Shown in pieces: positions 1-8,871 of a DNA stretch of 37,292 bases. This stretch comes from Frankia gtarii. GTDB taxonomy: Bacteria; Actinomycetota; Actinomycetes; Frankiales; Frankiaceae. Each line of letters begins with the position of its first letter. The stretch's first letter is position 1. The translations under genes and the position numbers were made by a program. The stretch lies in contig NZ_JAMPTM010000034.1 in assembly GCF_025403375.1 (NCBI RefSeq), forward strand, positions 1 through 37,292, written 5' to 3'. Below the pieces are notes generated by a model. That model was not told where the DNA came from. It did no database searches and was given only the letters and a program-made list of their open reading frames with translations.

Positions 1-182
1 CCACCTGCCCCCGTCCGCGATCAGCCGCCTGAGCCGAACGCCCACGGTAGATCCGCGGCGAAGTGGTGCTCGGAATGGGCTAGTACTCTCCAGGGGCGCC
101 CGGACCGCGCCAGACCCGGACGGTCTCCTCGGGGCTGGGGCCGGTCTCCTGGTCCGTGTCGCCCCGGGGATCCCGGTCCGGC

Positions 183-530
183 TCAGGACCCGGCATCACC
201 GCCAGGTGATCCACCCGGTGGGTCCGCCCCTCTCGACGAGGCGGCCGGCGGTGCCGAGGCGAACGTCGGTACAGATGCGTCGGCCGTGCCGATATTACGG
301 ATCTTGACCGTGTAGGTGGGACGGTCACCCTCCCTGACGTCGGTGTGACCGTCGTCGATCTCGATGGAAAGATCGGGAGCCGCCTCGTCGGCGTGCTCCG
401 GTGACGGTGCCTCATCGGCGAAGACGGGGGGCGAGGCCACGAACGTGCCGGCCACGACGAGGGGGCTGCCGAGCAGGGCGGCGGTGAGCAGGAGCCGCCC
501 ACGCACGCGCCCGAAACGGAAGATGCTCAT
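183..530 (-). CDS. Secreted protein with partial DUF11/CARDB-like domain, probably truncated
   Basis: A 115-residue product. The N-terminus is a clear Sec signal peptide: Arg-rich start MSIFRFGRVRGR, hydrophobic LLLTAALLGSPLVVAGTFVA, and a likely cleavage site after VFA. The mature part contains PDLSIEIDDGHTDVREGD and then TYTVKIRNIGTADASV, which resembles the first half of a DUF11-type beta-sandwich (pattern ...Y.i.v.N.GtadA). The second half of that domain is missing: the frame turns into a Ser/Pro/Gly-rich tail and stops. The start is chosen for the strong AAGGAG ribosome site just upstream. It lies 20 bases after the stop of the gene at 551-934, so the two are probably co-transcribed. A frameshift or decay of the 3' half is likely. 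Function unknown; probably exported. Confidence 0.55.
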   Translation of the reverse strand: MSIFRFGRVRGRLLLTAALLGSPLVVAGTFVASPPVFADEAPSPEHADEAAPDLSIEIDDGHTDVREGDRPTYTVKIRNIGTADASVPTFASAPPAASSRGADPPGGSPGGDAGS

Positions 531-550
531 CTCATCTCCTTCCCTTCCGC

Positions 551-934
551 TCATTGAGTCGCCGCTATGTAGTCGAAAGTGGTGGAGTACCTGTCGGAGG
601 CAACGAACGGAATGTCGATCGAATAGTCGTTGCTGACCGCGTCCCCGCCCGGTGCCGACGGTTGTCCCTGGGAGTAGACGGGGACCGCCGCCGCGTCGGA
701 CAACGGTTGGAAGGCCGACGTCCCGGACTCCCGGACCAGCAGGGAGCTCACCGGGATGGAATCGTCGTTGCCGGCCGTCTGCGCAGTCAGGGTCGGCGAC
801 GTCGCCTGGACCGCGACCGTGTATCCGTTCGAGCTGTTCGTGGTGACGGTCATGGTGACCGCCCCGTTCGCGACGACGGAGCTGCCCGCCGCAGCCGACC
901 GCGCCTCCTGCACTGCCCCCGTCCAGCATTTCAT
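551..934 (-). CDS. Small Thr/Ser/Ala-rich protein, probably exported, family not recognised
   Basis: A 127-residue product rich in Thr, Ser, Ala and Val, with alternating beta-type stretches (GAVTMTVTTNSSNGYTVAVQ) and a C-terminal YSTTFDYIAATQ. This composition is typical of small extracellular beta-sandwich proteins of actinomycetes, but no family is recognised. The ATG at 934 follows a good GAGGAGAAG ribosome site. No signal peptide follows that start, and an in-frame stop lies about 40 bases upstream. The true N-terminus may therefore have been lost by a frameshift, or export may depend on a partner. The gene just downstream (183-530) has a signal peptide and was probably transcribed with it. 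Confidence 0.5.
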   Translation of the reverse strand: MKCWTGAVQEARSAAAGSSVVANGAVTMTVTTNSSNGYTVAVQATSPTLTAQTAGNDDSIPVSSLLVRESGTSAFQPLSDAAAVPVYSQGQPSAPGGDAVSNDYSIDIPFVASDRYSTTFDYIAATQ

Positions 935-1121
935 CTTCTCCTCATCTCCGGCCAGGACGAGGACGCCGTCGACTCACGCCTAACAGCTGCTCCCGCCGCG
1001 ATGTGGCGTCGCCCCGTAGCAGTTCAACCCGGGGCTCGATACTGCGTGGAACGCGATCGAACGGGTGCGACTACCCGTGTCGAACGGCACGATGCCGGAA
1101 CGAGGGAAAGGGATATCGAAC

Positions 1122-1545
1122 GTGAATCTTCGGTACGCATCCCGCACCGCCATCGTGGTGAGCGCCGCGGCGGTGACAGTGACCGCCCGCATCGGTGCCG
1201 CCTCGGCCCGTCCCCGGCATCCCGGTGCCGCCCGCGGTGGATCTGAGCATTCCGCCCGACACGGCCGATCTGGGCACCCTGCCCGGTGACAGCGACAGCC
1301 GGGCGGTGAATGTCGCCAACGGCGGTCAGGTTCTGGTGCAGGACAACGACACCCGTCGTGTCTTCGGCTGGGATCACGGTTGCCACACCGAGGTCAGCGG
1401 TCTCAGCGGCGGCGACGTCCGGGCGGTCGCGACCAACAATTGTGGGATGGTCGCCGGCGACGCCGTTCTGAGCTCAGGGAACTTCACGCGTTCCGCTGAG
1501 ACGACGGAGCAATCCTGGACCTGGCGCCCACGAGAACCGGCCAGG
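1122..1545 (+). pseudogene. Remnant of a secreted HAF-repeat protein (frameshifted and truncated)
   Basis: A GTG at 1122, preceded by AGGGA boxes, opens a frame with a signal-peptide-like start (VNLRYASRTAIVVSAAAVTV, then ...GAASA). After about 30 codons, near 1200-1230, the continuing homology moves to another frame. There the text reads DLGTLPGDSDSRAVNVANGG, a WDHG stretch, and AVATNNCGMVAGDAV. These are the spaced DLGTL...A..N..GQV(V)G motifs of HAF-type extracellular repeats. After about 1545 the frame loses recognisable repeats and runs into the tRNA gene. A working HAF protein has several repeats and a single frame; this one has about two and a frame break. A sequencing error could explain the break but not the short length. 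Confidence 0.5.
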
Positions 1546-1687
1546 CCGACGTGCGGTGATGCGGCGCTCCGTACCGCCGCCACCGCATCACGCAAGATCC
1601 ACCAGGGGTACGCGAATGGAACGGTCAGCCCTCATGGACTCGACAAAGCGATCATATCCGGCAACCGCCGACAAGCCTTACGCACAG

Positions 1688-1761
1688 TGGAGCGGGCGAC
1701 GGGAATCGAACCCGCGTTGCAAGCTTGGGAAGCTCGTGTTCTGCCTCTGAACTACGCCCGC
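1688..1761 (-). tRNA. tRNA-Gly (anticodon CCC)
   Basis: The minus strand folds as a full cloverleaf. The acceptor arm is GCGGGCG (from 1761) pairing with CGCCCGC. The D arm is GUUC/GAAC, the anticodon stem CGAGC/GCUUG encloses loop UUCCCAA (anticodon CCC), and the T arm GCGGG-UUCGAUU-CCCGU is standard. The discriminator is U and CCA is encoded at 1688-1690. CCC decodes GGG, a common glycine codon in such high-GC genomes. Confidence 0.93.
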
Positions 1762-1892
1762 ATGGTGCATCCGCATCGTACCGGATGGAGGTGCCGACGC
1801 GGCGGGGCGGGTGCGTAGGAAAGCCCCTTGTCCCGCCCCGGCGCCGGCGGCTCGGCCGGCACCCCGATCGACCGCCGGCGGCTGACCCGTCG

Positions 1893-4322
1893 TCAGCCGT
1901 CCGTGCTGCGACCGGTGCTGGACGGGACGGCGCCGGCGGTGCTCCCGGCGCTCGGCTGGCCGCCGACACCGGGTGGGCGCAGGAAGTGCAGCGGCTCGCG
2001 GCCCAGGGGTTGCTTGGGGCGGTCAAGCACGGGGGCGGGCGGCACGTCCAGGCTCACCGGCTCGCCCGGCTGGACCCGGGCTGTCTGGCCGTGGTGAAGC
2101 AGGGTCATCGCCGCGCCCTCGGAGAGGGTGTAGGTCGCCGTCGCGTCGGACACCTCCACCCGCAGGTGGCGGCCGCGCACGCACAGGCCGAAGGCGAGCC
2201 GGGTCAGGCCCTCGGGCAGACGGGGGGAGAAGGCGATGACCTCGCCGCTGTCGCGCAGGCCGCCGAAGCCCTCCACGAGGGCGATCCAGCTGCCCGCGAG
2301 GGAGGCCATGTGCAGGCCGTCGCCGGTGTTGTGCTCGATGTCGCGCAGGTCCATCAGCGCAGCCTCGCGCAGGTAGTCGTGGGCGAGGGAGAGATGGCCG
2401 CACTCGGCGGCCAGCACCGCCTGGCAGCAGGCCGACAGCGACGAGTCCCGGACGGTCAGCGCCTCGTAGTAGGCGAAGTTGCGGATCTTCTCGTCCATGG
2501 TGAACGCGTCGCCGCAGCGCTGCATCGCGAGCACGAGGTCCGCCTGCTTGATGACCTGCTTGCGGTAGAGGTCGAAGTAGGGGAAGTGCAGCAGCAGCGG
2601 GTACTGCTCGGGCGTGGTGTTCTCGAAGTCCCAGACCTGATGCTCGGTGAACCCCTCGGACTGCGGGTGGACCCCGAGATGGGGGTCGTAGGGGATGTAC
2701 ATGTCCTCGGCCGCGTCCCGCCAGGAGGCCGTCACCTCGGCGTCCACGCCGAGCTCGGCGGCGCGGGCGGGATGGCGGCGGGCGGCGTCCGCGGCGGCGA
2801 TGAGGTTCCGCTGCGCCATCAGGTTCGTGTAGACGTTGTTGTCGGCGATCGCCGAGTACTCGTCCGGGCCGGTGACGCCGTCGATGCGGAACCGGCCGTC
2901 GAGGTCGTGGTGGCCCAGCGAGCGCCACAGGCGCGCCGTCTCGACCAGGATCTCCAGGCCGACCTCGCGTTCGAACCGCTCGTCCTCGGTGACGTTGACG
3001 TAGCGGGCGACCGCGTCGGCGATGTCGGCGTTGACGTGGAACGCCGCCGTCCCCGCCGGCCAGTATCCGGAGCACTCCTCGCCGTGGATGGTGCGCCAGG
3101 GGAACGCGGCACCGGCGAGGCCGAGCAGCTCGGCTCGCTCCCGGGCCAGCGGCAGGGTCGCGTGCCGCCAGCGCAGCGCGTCGCCGGCCGCGTCGGGGGC
3201 GGTGTAGGTCAGCACCGGCAGCACGTAGGTCTCGGAGTCCCAGAAAGCGTGACCGTCGTAGCCCGGACCGGTCAGGCCCTTCGCCGGGATGGCACGGCGC
3301 TCCGCCCGGGCGGCCGACTGCAGGACGTGGAACAGCGCGAACCGGACGGCCTGCTGAACCTCCGGGTCGCCGTCGACCTCGACGTCGGCACGGTTCCAGA
3401 ACGCGTCGAGGTATTCCCTCTGCTCGCGCACCAGGCCGCCCCAGCCGGTCTGGCGGGCGGCGACGAGCGCGGCCGCGGCCTGGTCGCGCAGCGCCGGCAG
3501 GGACCGCTGCTCGGACCAGCCGTACGCGAGCCACTTCACCATCCGCAGCTTCTGGCCGGGTTGGAGCACGACGGTCGCGGTGACCCGGCCCGCGTCGGGT
3601 TCACTTTCCGAGGAGATGCCCAGTGAATCCGGGCCCTCGAAGTAATGGTCCATCGCGGCGGCGACCCGGATCTCGCTGTGCCGGGTGATGTGGACGGTTT
3701 CGACCTTGGTCCCGTCGGCGCGGTGACGTTCGGAGACCAGCGGCGACTCCAGCACGGCGGCGGCCCGCGGGTCGCCGCGCCGGGTCGGGAGCTGCTCGTT
3801 GGCCACCAGCTCCGACTGGATGACGACCCGGGCCGAATCATCGACCGCTTCGACCTCGAAGTAGAAGGCTGCGATGGACCGCTGGGAGAACGACACCAGC
3901 CGCTCGGAATGCACCCGGATCGTCTGGCCGGCCGGTGAGACCCATTCCACGTCGCGGCTGAGCACACCCTCCCGGAAATCGATCACCCGCTGATGCGACC
4001 GCAGCTCGCCGTACCGGATGTCGAACGGCTCGTCATCCACCAGCAGACGGATGATCTTACCGTCGGTGACGTTGATGACCGTCTGCCCGGATTCCGGATA
4101 GCCGTAGCCGGCCTCGGCGTACGGCAGGGGGCGCAGCTCGTGCACGGAGTTCAGGTACGAGCCGGGCAGGCCGTGTGGATCGCCCTCGTCGAGGTTCCCC
4201 CGCAGCCCGATATGGCCGTTGGACAACGCGAACAGCGATTCGGACCGGCCCAGATCGCAGAGGTCGACACCGGATTCCCGGATCGACCACGGCTCAATCA
4301 GGTAGGACGCCTTATCGATCAT
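1893..4322 (-). CDS. Glycoside hydrolase family 65 disaccharide phosphorylase (trehalose/maltose/kojibiose type)
   Basis: An 809-residue cytoplasmic enzyme of the GH65 family, which cleaves alpha-linked disaccharides with phosphate to give beta-glucose 1-phosphate. The N-terminal beta-sandwich carries the typical SLFALSNGHIGLRGNLDEG block near residues 29-48. The (alpha/alpha)6 catalytic barrel contains HAFWDSETY, the motif TIHGEECSGYWPAGTAAFHV, and GVTGPDEYS, whose Glu488 matches the family's general acid. Length fits the family (about 750-800), with a Pro/Ser-rich extra C-terminal tail of roughly 45 residues. The ATG overlaps the TGA of the upstream beta-phosphoglucomutase gene (ATGA at 4319-4322), so the two are translationally coupled: the phosphorylase makes beta-G1P and the mutase turns it into G6P. 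The exact disaccharide cannot be read from the sequence; trehalose or kojibiose and maltose are all possible. Confidence 0.93.
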   Translation of the reverse strand: MIDKASYLIEPWSIRESGVDLCDLGRSESLFALSNGHIGLRGNLDEGDPHGLPGSYLNSVHELRPLPYAEAGYGYPESGQTVINVTDGKIIRLLVDDEPFDIRYGELRSHQRVIDFREGVLSRDVEWVSPAGQTIRVHSERLVSFSQRSIAAFYFEVEAVDDSARVVIQSELVANEQLPTRRGDPRAAAVLESPLVSERHRADGTKVETVHITRHSEIRVAAAMDHYFEGPDSLGISSESEPDAGRVTATVVLQPGQKLRMVKWLAYGWSEQRSLPALRDQAAAALVAARQTGWGGLVREQREYLDAFWNRADVEVDGDPEVQQAVRFALFHVLQSAARAERRAIPAKGLTGPGYDGHAFWDSETYVLPVLTYTAPDAAGDALRWRHATLPLARERAELLGLAGAAFPWRTIHGEECSGYWPAGTAAFHVNADIADAVARYVNVTEDERFEREVGLEILVETARLWRSLGHHDLDGRFRIDGVTGPDEYSAIADNNVYTNLMAQRNLIAAADAARRHPARAAELGVDAEVTASWRDAAEDMYIPYDPHLGVHPQSEGFTEHQVWDFENTTPEQYPLLLHFPYFDLYRKQVIKQADLVLAMQRCGDAFTMDEKIRNFAYYEALTVRDSSLSACCQAVLAAECGHLSLAHDYLREAALMDLRDIEHNTGDGLHMASLAGSWIALVEGFGGLRDSGEVIAFSPRLPEGLTRLAFGLCVRGRHLRVEVSDATATYTLSEGAAMTLLHHGQTARVQPGEPVSLDVPPAPVLDRPKQPLGREPLHFLRPPGVGGQPSAGSTAGAVPSSTGRSTDG

Positions 4323-5107
4323 GCCGGGCCGCGCCCGAGACCGGACGGCGTGGACGGCGTGGACGGCGTGAGCAGCTCGGCCAGGTCCTCGACAACGACG
4401 TCAGCGCCGTGCCTGCGCAGCTGCTCGGCATGCCCCTGGCCGACCCGGTCGACGCCCACCACGTAACCGAAGCCGCCGGCCCGGCCGGCCTCGACACCGG
4501 CCAGAGCGTCCTCGAACACCACCGCCCGCTCCGGGGGCACGCCGAGCAGCTTGGCGCCGGCGAGGAAGGTGTCCGGCGCCGGCTTGCCGGCCAGGCGCTC
4601 CTGGGCCGCGACCACGCCGTCGACGACCGCGTCGATGAAGGTGTCGAGGCCGGTGGACCGCAGCACCTCCACGCAGTTGGCGCTGGAGGAGACCACGGCT
4701 CTGGGCCCGGCGTGCCTCGCCAGCTGCTCCAGGTAGGCCCGCGAACCCGGGTAAACCTCCACGCCGTCGGTCCTGATCCGCTTCAGGAGCAGAATGTTCT
4801 TGCGGTTGGCCAGCGCGTTGACTGTCAGCGCGGACGGCGGGTCGTCCGCCGTCCCCTCGGGCAGCCGGATGTGGCGGGCGGCGAGAAAGGCCCGCACCCC
4901 GTCGGCCCGGGGCCGACCGTCGACGTATTCGGCGTAGTCCTCCCCGATGTCGAACGCGACGAACGGTTCACCGGACCGGCTGGCCCAGTTCTCCAGAAAG
5001 TCGTCGAACATCTCCTTCCACGCGGCCGCGTGCACCGTCGCGGTATTGGTGAGCACCCCGTCGAGATCGAACAGGCACGCCTGAATGTGATCGGGTAGCC
5101 CCAGCAT
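4319..5107 (-). CDS. pgmB: Beta-phosphoglucomutase (HAD family)
   Basis: A 262-residue HAD-superfamily phosphotransferase expected to interconvert beta-glucose 1-phosphate and glucose 6-phosphate. Motif I is [16 protein letters not shown], with Asp14 as nucleophile and Asp16 as acid/base. The cap domain follows. Motif II is VVSSSANC, the Lys motif is GKPAPDTF, and motif IV is [13 protein letters not shown]. The chosen ATG at 5107 has a GGGAG ribosome site and begins directly before the HAD core; a longer in-frame start at 5200 would add 31 low-complexity residues. It is the first gene of a two-gene operon with the GH65 phosphorylase, whose start codon overlaps its stop. It is divergent from dcd. 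A Ser/Thr/Pro/Gly-rich C-terminal tail is dispensable-looking. Other HAD phosphatases are possible, but the GH65 partner makes beta-PGM by far the best reading. Confidence 0.92.
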   Translation of the reverse strand: MLGLPDHIQACLFDLDGVLTNTATVHAAAWKEMFDDFLENWASRSGEPFVAFDIGEDYAEYVDGRPRADGVRAFLAARHIRLPEGTADDPPSALTVNALANRKNILLLKRIRTDGVEVYPGSRAYLEQLARHAGPRAVVSSSANCVEVLRSTGLDTFIDAVVDGVVAAQERLAGKPAPDTFLAGAKLLGVPPERAVVFEDALAGVEAGRAGGFGYVVGVDRVGQGHAEQLRRHGADVVVEDLAELLTPSTPSTPSGLGRGPA

Positions 5108-5299
5108 GCTTCTCCCGCCTGTGTCCGCATTTCCGCCTTCCGCCGGGACGGCCCCGTTCCGGCGGACCGTTCCCCGAGCGGACGCGTCTCTCCTACCCAT
5201 GTCACGCTACGTCTCACCCCCCTCGGCCGAACCCCGGCCGGTGGTCGGCCGGGTGGACAGGCAGTGAAGATCGACCGCGCATGCTCTAACGTCCACGGC

Positions 5300-5899
5300 G
5301 TGCTGCTGTCCGACCGGGACATCCGGACCGAGATCACCGCGGGCCGGGTCCGTCTCGACCCCCACGACCCCGCCCTGATCCAGCCGTCCAGCATCGATCT
5401 GAGGCTGGACCGCTGGTTCCGGGTCTTCGCCAACCACCGGTACAGCCACATCGACCCGTCAGTCGAACAGGAAGATCTCACCGAGCTCATCGCGCCGGCG
5501 GGCGACGAGCCGTTCGTGCTTCACCCGGGCGAGTTCGTGCTCGGCTCGACGCTGGAAATCGTCACCTTGCCGGACGACCTGGCGGGCCGCCTGGAGGGGA
5601 AGTCGAGCCTGGGCCGGCTCGGGCTGCTCACGCACTCGACGGCCGGCTTCATCGATCCCGGCTTCTCCGGGCACGTCACGCTGGAGCTGTCGAACGTCGC
5701 GACGCTACCGATCAAGCTCTGGCCGGGCATGAAGATCGGCCAGCTCTGCCTGTTCCGGCTGTCCTCGCCGGCCGAGCATTCCTACGGCTCGGCCGTCTAC
5801 GGCTCCCGCTACCAGGGCCAGCGCGGCCCGACGCCGTCCCGCGCCTACCGGGACTTCACCCGCGCCCCCGTCCCGAACGGGGAACTCCCACCCGACTGA
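5300..5899 (+). CDS. dcd: dCTP deaminase (probably bifunctional deaminase/dUTPase)
   Basis: A 199-residue dUTPase-fold enzyme that deaminates dCTP, feeding dUMP/dTTP synthesis. The GTG at 5300 is preferred because it gives the canonical start [12 protein letters not shown]. The in-frame ATG at 5264 adds 12 residues outside the family. Family motifs are present in order: [67 protein letters not shown] and IGQLCLFRL. Actinobacterial members of this type carry out both deamination and dUTP hydrolysis; that is family knowledge, not visible here. A TCTAAC box at 5285-5290 lies only 9 bases before the GTG, which suggests leaderless transcription. The gene ends 50 bases before a strong bidirectional hairpin. 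Confidence 0.95.
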   Translation: MLLSDRDIRTEITAGRVRLDPHDPALIQPSSIDLRLDRWFRVFANHRYSHIDPSVEQEDLTELIAPAGDEPFVLHPGEFVLGSTLEIVTLPDDLAGRLEGKSSLGRLGLLTHSTAGFIDPGFSGHVTLELSNVATLPIKLWPGMKIGQLCLFRLSSPAEHSYGSAVYGSRYQGQRGPTPSRAYRDFTRAPVPNGELPPD

Positions 5900-5949
5900 C
5901 CCGCCGCGTGATCCCACCACCCTCGTGACCCGCAAGCCGGGCAGACGAC

Positions 5950-5992
5950 AGCGACCCGGGCCCCTCGCGGATGGCGAGGGGCCCGGGTCGCT
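5950..5992. terminator. Bidirectional terminator hairpin between dcd and the Fe-S oxidoreductase
   Basis: Two 19-base arms (5950-5968 and 5974-5992) are perfect inverted repeats around the loop GGATG. They lie between two convergent genes. There is no long U-tract, as is common in very GC-rich actinobacteria. The position and the length of the stem support transcription termination from both sides. Confidence 0.8.
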
Positions 5993-6016
5993 GAAATGGC
6001 GAGGGTTGGCCGCAGG

Positions 6017-8230
6017 TCAGCCGACGGGCTCGACGGGGGTTGCCGCCGGCGTCGCCGGCACCAGCGAGCGGGCCAGCAGCTGCGAGACGTCGAGCACCTC
6101 GACGCTCTCCTTCGCCTCACCGGAGAGCTTCTTCTCCGTCACGGCGTCGGTCAGCATCACGATGCAGAACGGGCAGGCGGTGGACACGACGTCCGGGTCG
6201 AGGCCGAGGGCCTCCTCCATCCGGTCGACGTTGACCCGCTTGCCGATCTTCTCTTCCATCCACATCCGCGCGCCACCGGCGCCGCAGCAGAATCCGCGTT
6301 CCTTGCAGCGGTGCATCTCCTGGCCCCGGATACCGGGGATGGCCTCCAGGATCTCCCGCGGCGGGGTGTAGACCTTGTTGTGCCGGCCGAGGAAGCACGG
6401 GTCGTGGTAGGTGACCGACGAGTCGATCGGGGTGATCGGCACCAGCTTGCGCTCCTCGACGAGCTTGCCGAGCAGCTGGGTGTGGTGGACGACCTCGTAC
6501 TCGCCGCCGAGCGAGGAGTACTCCCGGGCGAGGCTGTTGAAGCAGTGCGGGCAGGTCGCGACGATCTTCTTGACGCCCGCGGAGTTCAGCAGCTCGATGT
6601 TCGCCTTGGCCATCTCCTGGTAGAGGTACTCGTTGCCAAGCCGGCGGGCCGGGTCACCGGTGCAGGACTCGTTGGTGCCGAGGATGGCGAACTCGACTCC
6701 GGCGGTGTGGAGCAGCTCGGCGAAGGCACGCGCGACCTTCTTCGCCCGGTCCTCGATGGCCCCGGCACAGCCGACCCAGTACAGGTACTCGACGTCGTCG
6801 GGAATCCGCTCGCCGTCGTCGATGATCCGCACCTCGAAGGGCAGGCCCTCGGTCCACTCGGTGCGCGTCCGCTGCGACACGCCCCAGGGGTTGCCGTTGT
6901 TCTCCAGGTTGCGCAGCATGACGCCGGCCTCGGACGGGAACGCCGACTCGATCATCACCTGGTAGCGGCGCATGTCGACGATGTGGTCGACGTGCTCGAT
7001 GTCCACCGGGCACTGCTCGACGCAGGCACCGCAGTTCGTGCACGACCACAGCACGTCGGGGTCGATGACCCCGCCCTCCTCGGCGGTTCCGACCAGCGGC
7101 CGGTCCACCTGCGGCTGGCCGGGCTCGGGCACCCGGCCGAAGCCGGACTCGGGCACACCGTGGTGAGCGTGCGCGTCCTCGGAGACCCCGGTGACCGCCG
7201 CCGGCGCCGCCTCGCCCTCGGCCTCGCCCTTGGTGGACAGCAGGTAGGGGGCCTTGGCGAACAGGTGGTCACGCAGGTCCATGATCAGCAGCTTCGGCGA
7301 CAGCGGCTTGCCGGTGTTCCAGGCGGGGCACTGGCTCTGGCAGCGCCCACACTCGGTGCAGGTGGCGAAGTCGAGCATCGCCTTCCAGGTGAAGTCCTCG
7401 ACCTTGCCGACGCCGACGAGCGGCTCGTCCTCGTCCATCAGCTTCTCGATGTCGGGGGTGCTGCCGAGCGGGCCGAGGGCGACAGGCTCACGCTTGAGCA
7501 CGACGTTGATCGGCGCCAGCCCGATGTGCAGGTGCTTGGAGTACACCACCAGCACGGAGAAGCCCATGATGACCGCGATGTTGAGCAGCAGGAAGGCCGT
7601 CTCGATGTCCTCGTTCACGCCGTGCGACAGACCCGAGAAGATCCGGCTGACGACGTAGGAGGCGAAGGCCCACTTGGTCTGGCCCTGCGGCAGGTTCCCG
7701 GTGTTGTACTGCGCGCCACGGTAGATCAACAGGGTCACGACGACCGCCGTGATCAGGCCGAGGATGACCCACGCCGGCCCGGTGTGCGAGCCGTAGAAAC
7801 GCGACTTGCGCTCCAGCCGGGCGGGTGCGTTCTTGATCCGGATGATCGTGAAGGCGGCCAGTCCGGCGAGCACAGCGACGGAGAAGAAGTCCTCCAGGAA
7901 GCCGATGGCCGCCCAGTGACCGAACCAGGGGATGTGGAAGTCGTCGTCGAACAGACCGCCGTAGGCCTCGATGACGGTCAGCAGCAGGATCGTGAAGCCC
8001 CAGAAGGTGAACAAGTGCGCGATCCCCGGGACCGACCACTTCAACAGCTTCCGCTGACCGCCGACCTCGCTGATCTCGGTCCAAATACGCTTCGGCAGGT
8101 CGTCCAGCCGGCCCTGCGTTGGCTGGCCCGACCTGATCAGCCGGAACAGCCAGAACACCCGGCGGCCGGCAACCGCGAGAGCGATCAGCGTGATCGCTCC
8201 ACCGATCGCAATTCTCACAGCATCCTCCAT
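6017..8230 (-). CDS. Membrane Fe-S oxidoreductase, HdrD/GlpC-like with two CCG domains
   Basis: A 737-residue protein of the heterodisulfide-reductase-related family widespread in actinobacteria. About five membrane helices fill residues 5-235 (for example IAHLFTFWGFTILLLTVIEA and AWVILGLITAVVVTLLIY), resembling a cytochrome-b/NarI-like anchor. Two [4Fe-4S] motifs follow: CTECGRCQSQCP (Cys 291, 294, 297, 301) and CTNCGACVEQCP (Cys 397, 400, 403, 407). The C-terminal half holds two cysteine-rich CCG domains, with motifs WVGCAG, CTGDPARR, CPHCF, HDPCFLGR, FCCGAGGARMW and CPFC. It probably passes electrons between the quinone pool and an unknown cytoplasmic partner. The ATG at 8230 sits 7 bases after GGGTGGG; a GTG at 8242 is an alternative. 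It is monocistronic, with a TAGGCT box at 8254-8259 as possible -10. Confidence 0.88.
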   Translation of the reverse strand: MEDAVRIAIGGAITLIALAVAGRRVFWLFRLIRSGQPTQGRLDDLPKRIWTEISEVGGQRKLLKWSVPGIAHLFTFWGFTILLLTVIEAYGGLFDDDFHIPWFGHWAAIGFLEDFFSVAVLAGLAAFTIIRIKNAPARLERKSRFYGSHTGPAWVILGLITAVVVTLLIYRGAQYNTGNLPQGQTKWAFASYVVSRIFSGLSHGVNEDIETAFLLLNIAVIMGFSVLVVYSKHLHIGLAPINVVLKREPVALGPLGSTPDIEKLMDEDEPLVGVGKVEDFTWKAMLDFATCTECGRCQSQCPAWNTGKPLSPKLLIMDLRDHLFAKAPYLLSTKGEAEGEAAPAAVTGVSEDAHAHHGVPESGFGRVPEPGQPQVDRPLVGTAEEGGVIDPDVLWSCTNCGACVEQCPVDIEHVDHIVDMRRYQVMIESAFPSEAGVMLRNLENNGNPWGVSQRTRTEWTEGLPFEVRIIDDGERIPDDVEYLYWVGCAGAIEDRAKKVARAFAELLHTAGVEFAILGTNESCTGDPARRLGNEYLYQEMAKANIELLNSAGVKKIVATCPHCFNSLAREYSSLGGEYEVVHHTQLLGKLVEERKLVPITPIDSSVTYHDPCFLGRHNKVYTPPREILEAIPGIRGQEMHRCKERGFCCGAGGARMWMEEKIGKRVNVDRMEEALGLDPDVVSTACPFCIVMLTDAVTEKKLSGEAKESVEVLDVSQLLARSLVPATPAATPVEPVG

Positions 8231-8871
8231 CTGGGCACCCACCCTTGCGGGTGAGCCTACTCGTACCGGCCAGTAACAAAACGGGACGAGTGAGCCGTGC
8301 CACCCGTTTCGACGAGCCCCGTCCCATCCGCCGGCCGAGGTCGTTCTCGCAGATCCCGATGTGGACAGCGGTGACTTCGCGACCGGCGGCGAGCCCGCCT
8401 ACCACCGACCCTGCCACGACGTGGTCCGAGCGGCCCGAGATAGGGGGTCCGAAGGTCCGATCGCCCGCGCCGAGTGCGCTGGACTGCTACTTTCGGTGGC
8501 AGATGCTCAACCGACGCGCAACGTCTCGCACCGCCACGACTACCGCACCGTCACGCACCCGCGTACCGCGCCGGCCTCGGCGGGCGGTCGGCAGCGGTCG
8601 TGGCACCAGCACCGTGCCGACCATGTCTCGCCCTCGTCCACGCCGCGCGGGCACCCAAGTCGATGATGTCAACCCTTGTGCTGCAAGGACCTTCGACGCA
8701 CCATAAGGACGGCCTTTCGCCCACGGTTACCGGGCGATCGTGTGTCCCGCGGTGCAAGCTTCGCCGAGACATGTGTAGGCCTGGTGCCAGCGCTGTCGCG
8801 ACGATGCCCGGCGTTCACGGCGGACGGGCCCCTACCGACGTTGACGACCCCTGCGAACCATGGTGGGCACG
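8231..8871. other. Long intergenic region between divergent genes
   Basis: About 640 bases separate the divergent Fe-S oxidoreductase and NERD genes. Next to the oxidoreductase start there is a possible -10 (TAGGCT, minus strand, 8254-8259) and a small hairpin (CACCC-TTGC-GGGTG, 8240-8253). Open frames here have no recognisable domains, no good ribosome sites and poor codon bias, so I call none. Nothing else convincing was seen. Confidence 0.5.

Noticed and set aside
980-1192. Minus-strand frame of 70 codons containing RFTFDIPFPRSG
   Set aside because: It overlaps the signal-peptide frame of the HAF remnant and has no ribosome site. Its similarity to the end of the protein at 551-934 is too short to call a gene.
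1725-3626. Open frame of 633 codons on the plus strand
   Set aside because: It is antisense to the GH65 gene. Low-complexity translation and no ribosome site.
5996-8254. Open frame of 752 codons on the plus strand
   Set aside because: It is antisense to the Fe-S oxidoreductase, whose cysteine motifs and membrane helices are unmistakable. No domain is seen in the antisense frame.
8245-8706. Plus-strand frame of 153 codons between the Fe-S and NERD genes
   Set aside because: Poor codon bias, Arg/Ser/Pro-rich translation, no ribosome site, and it begins in the promoter area of the divergent gene.
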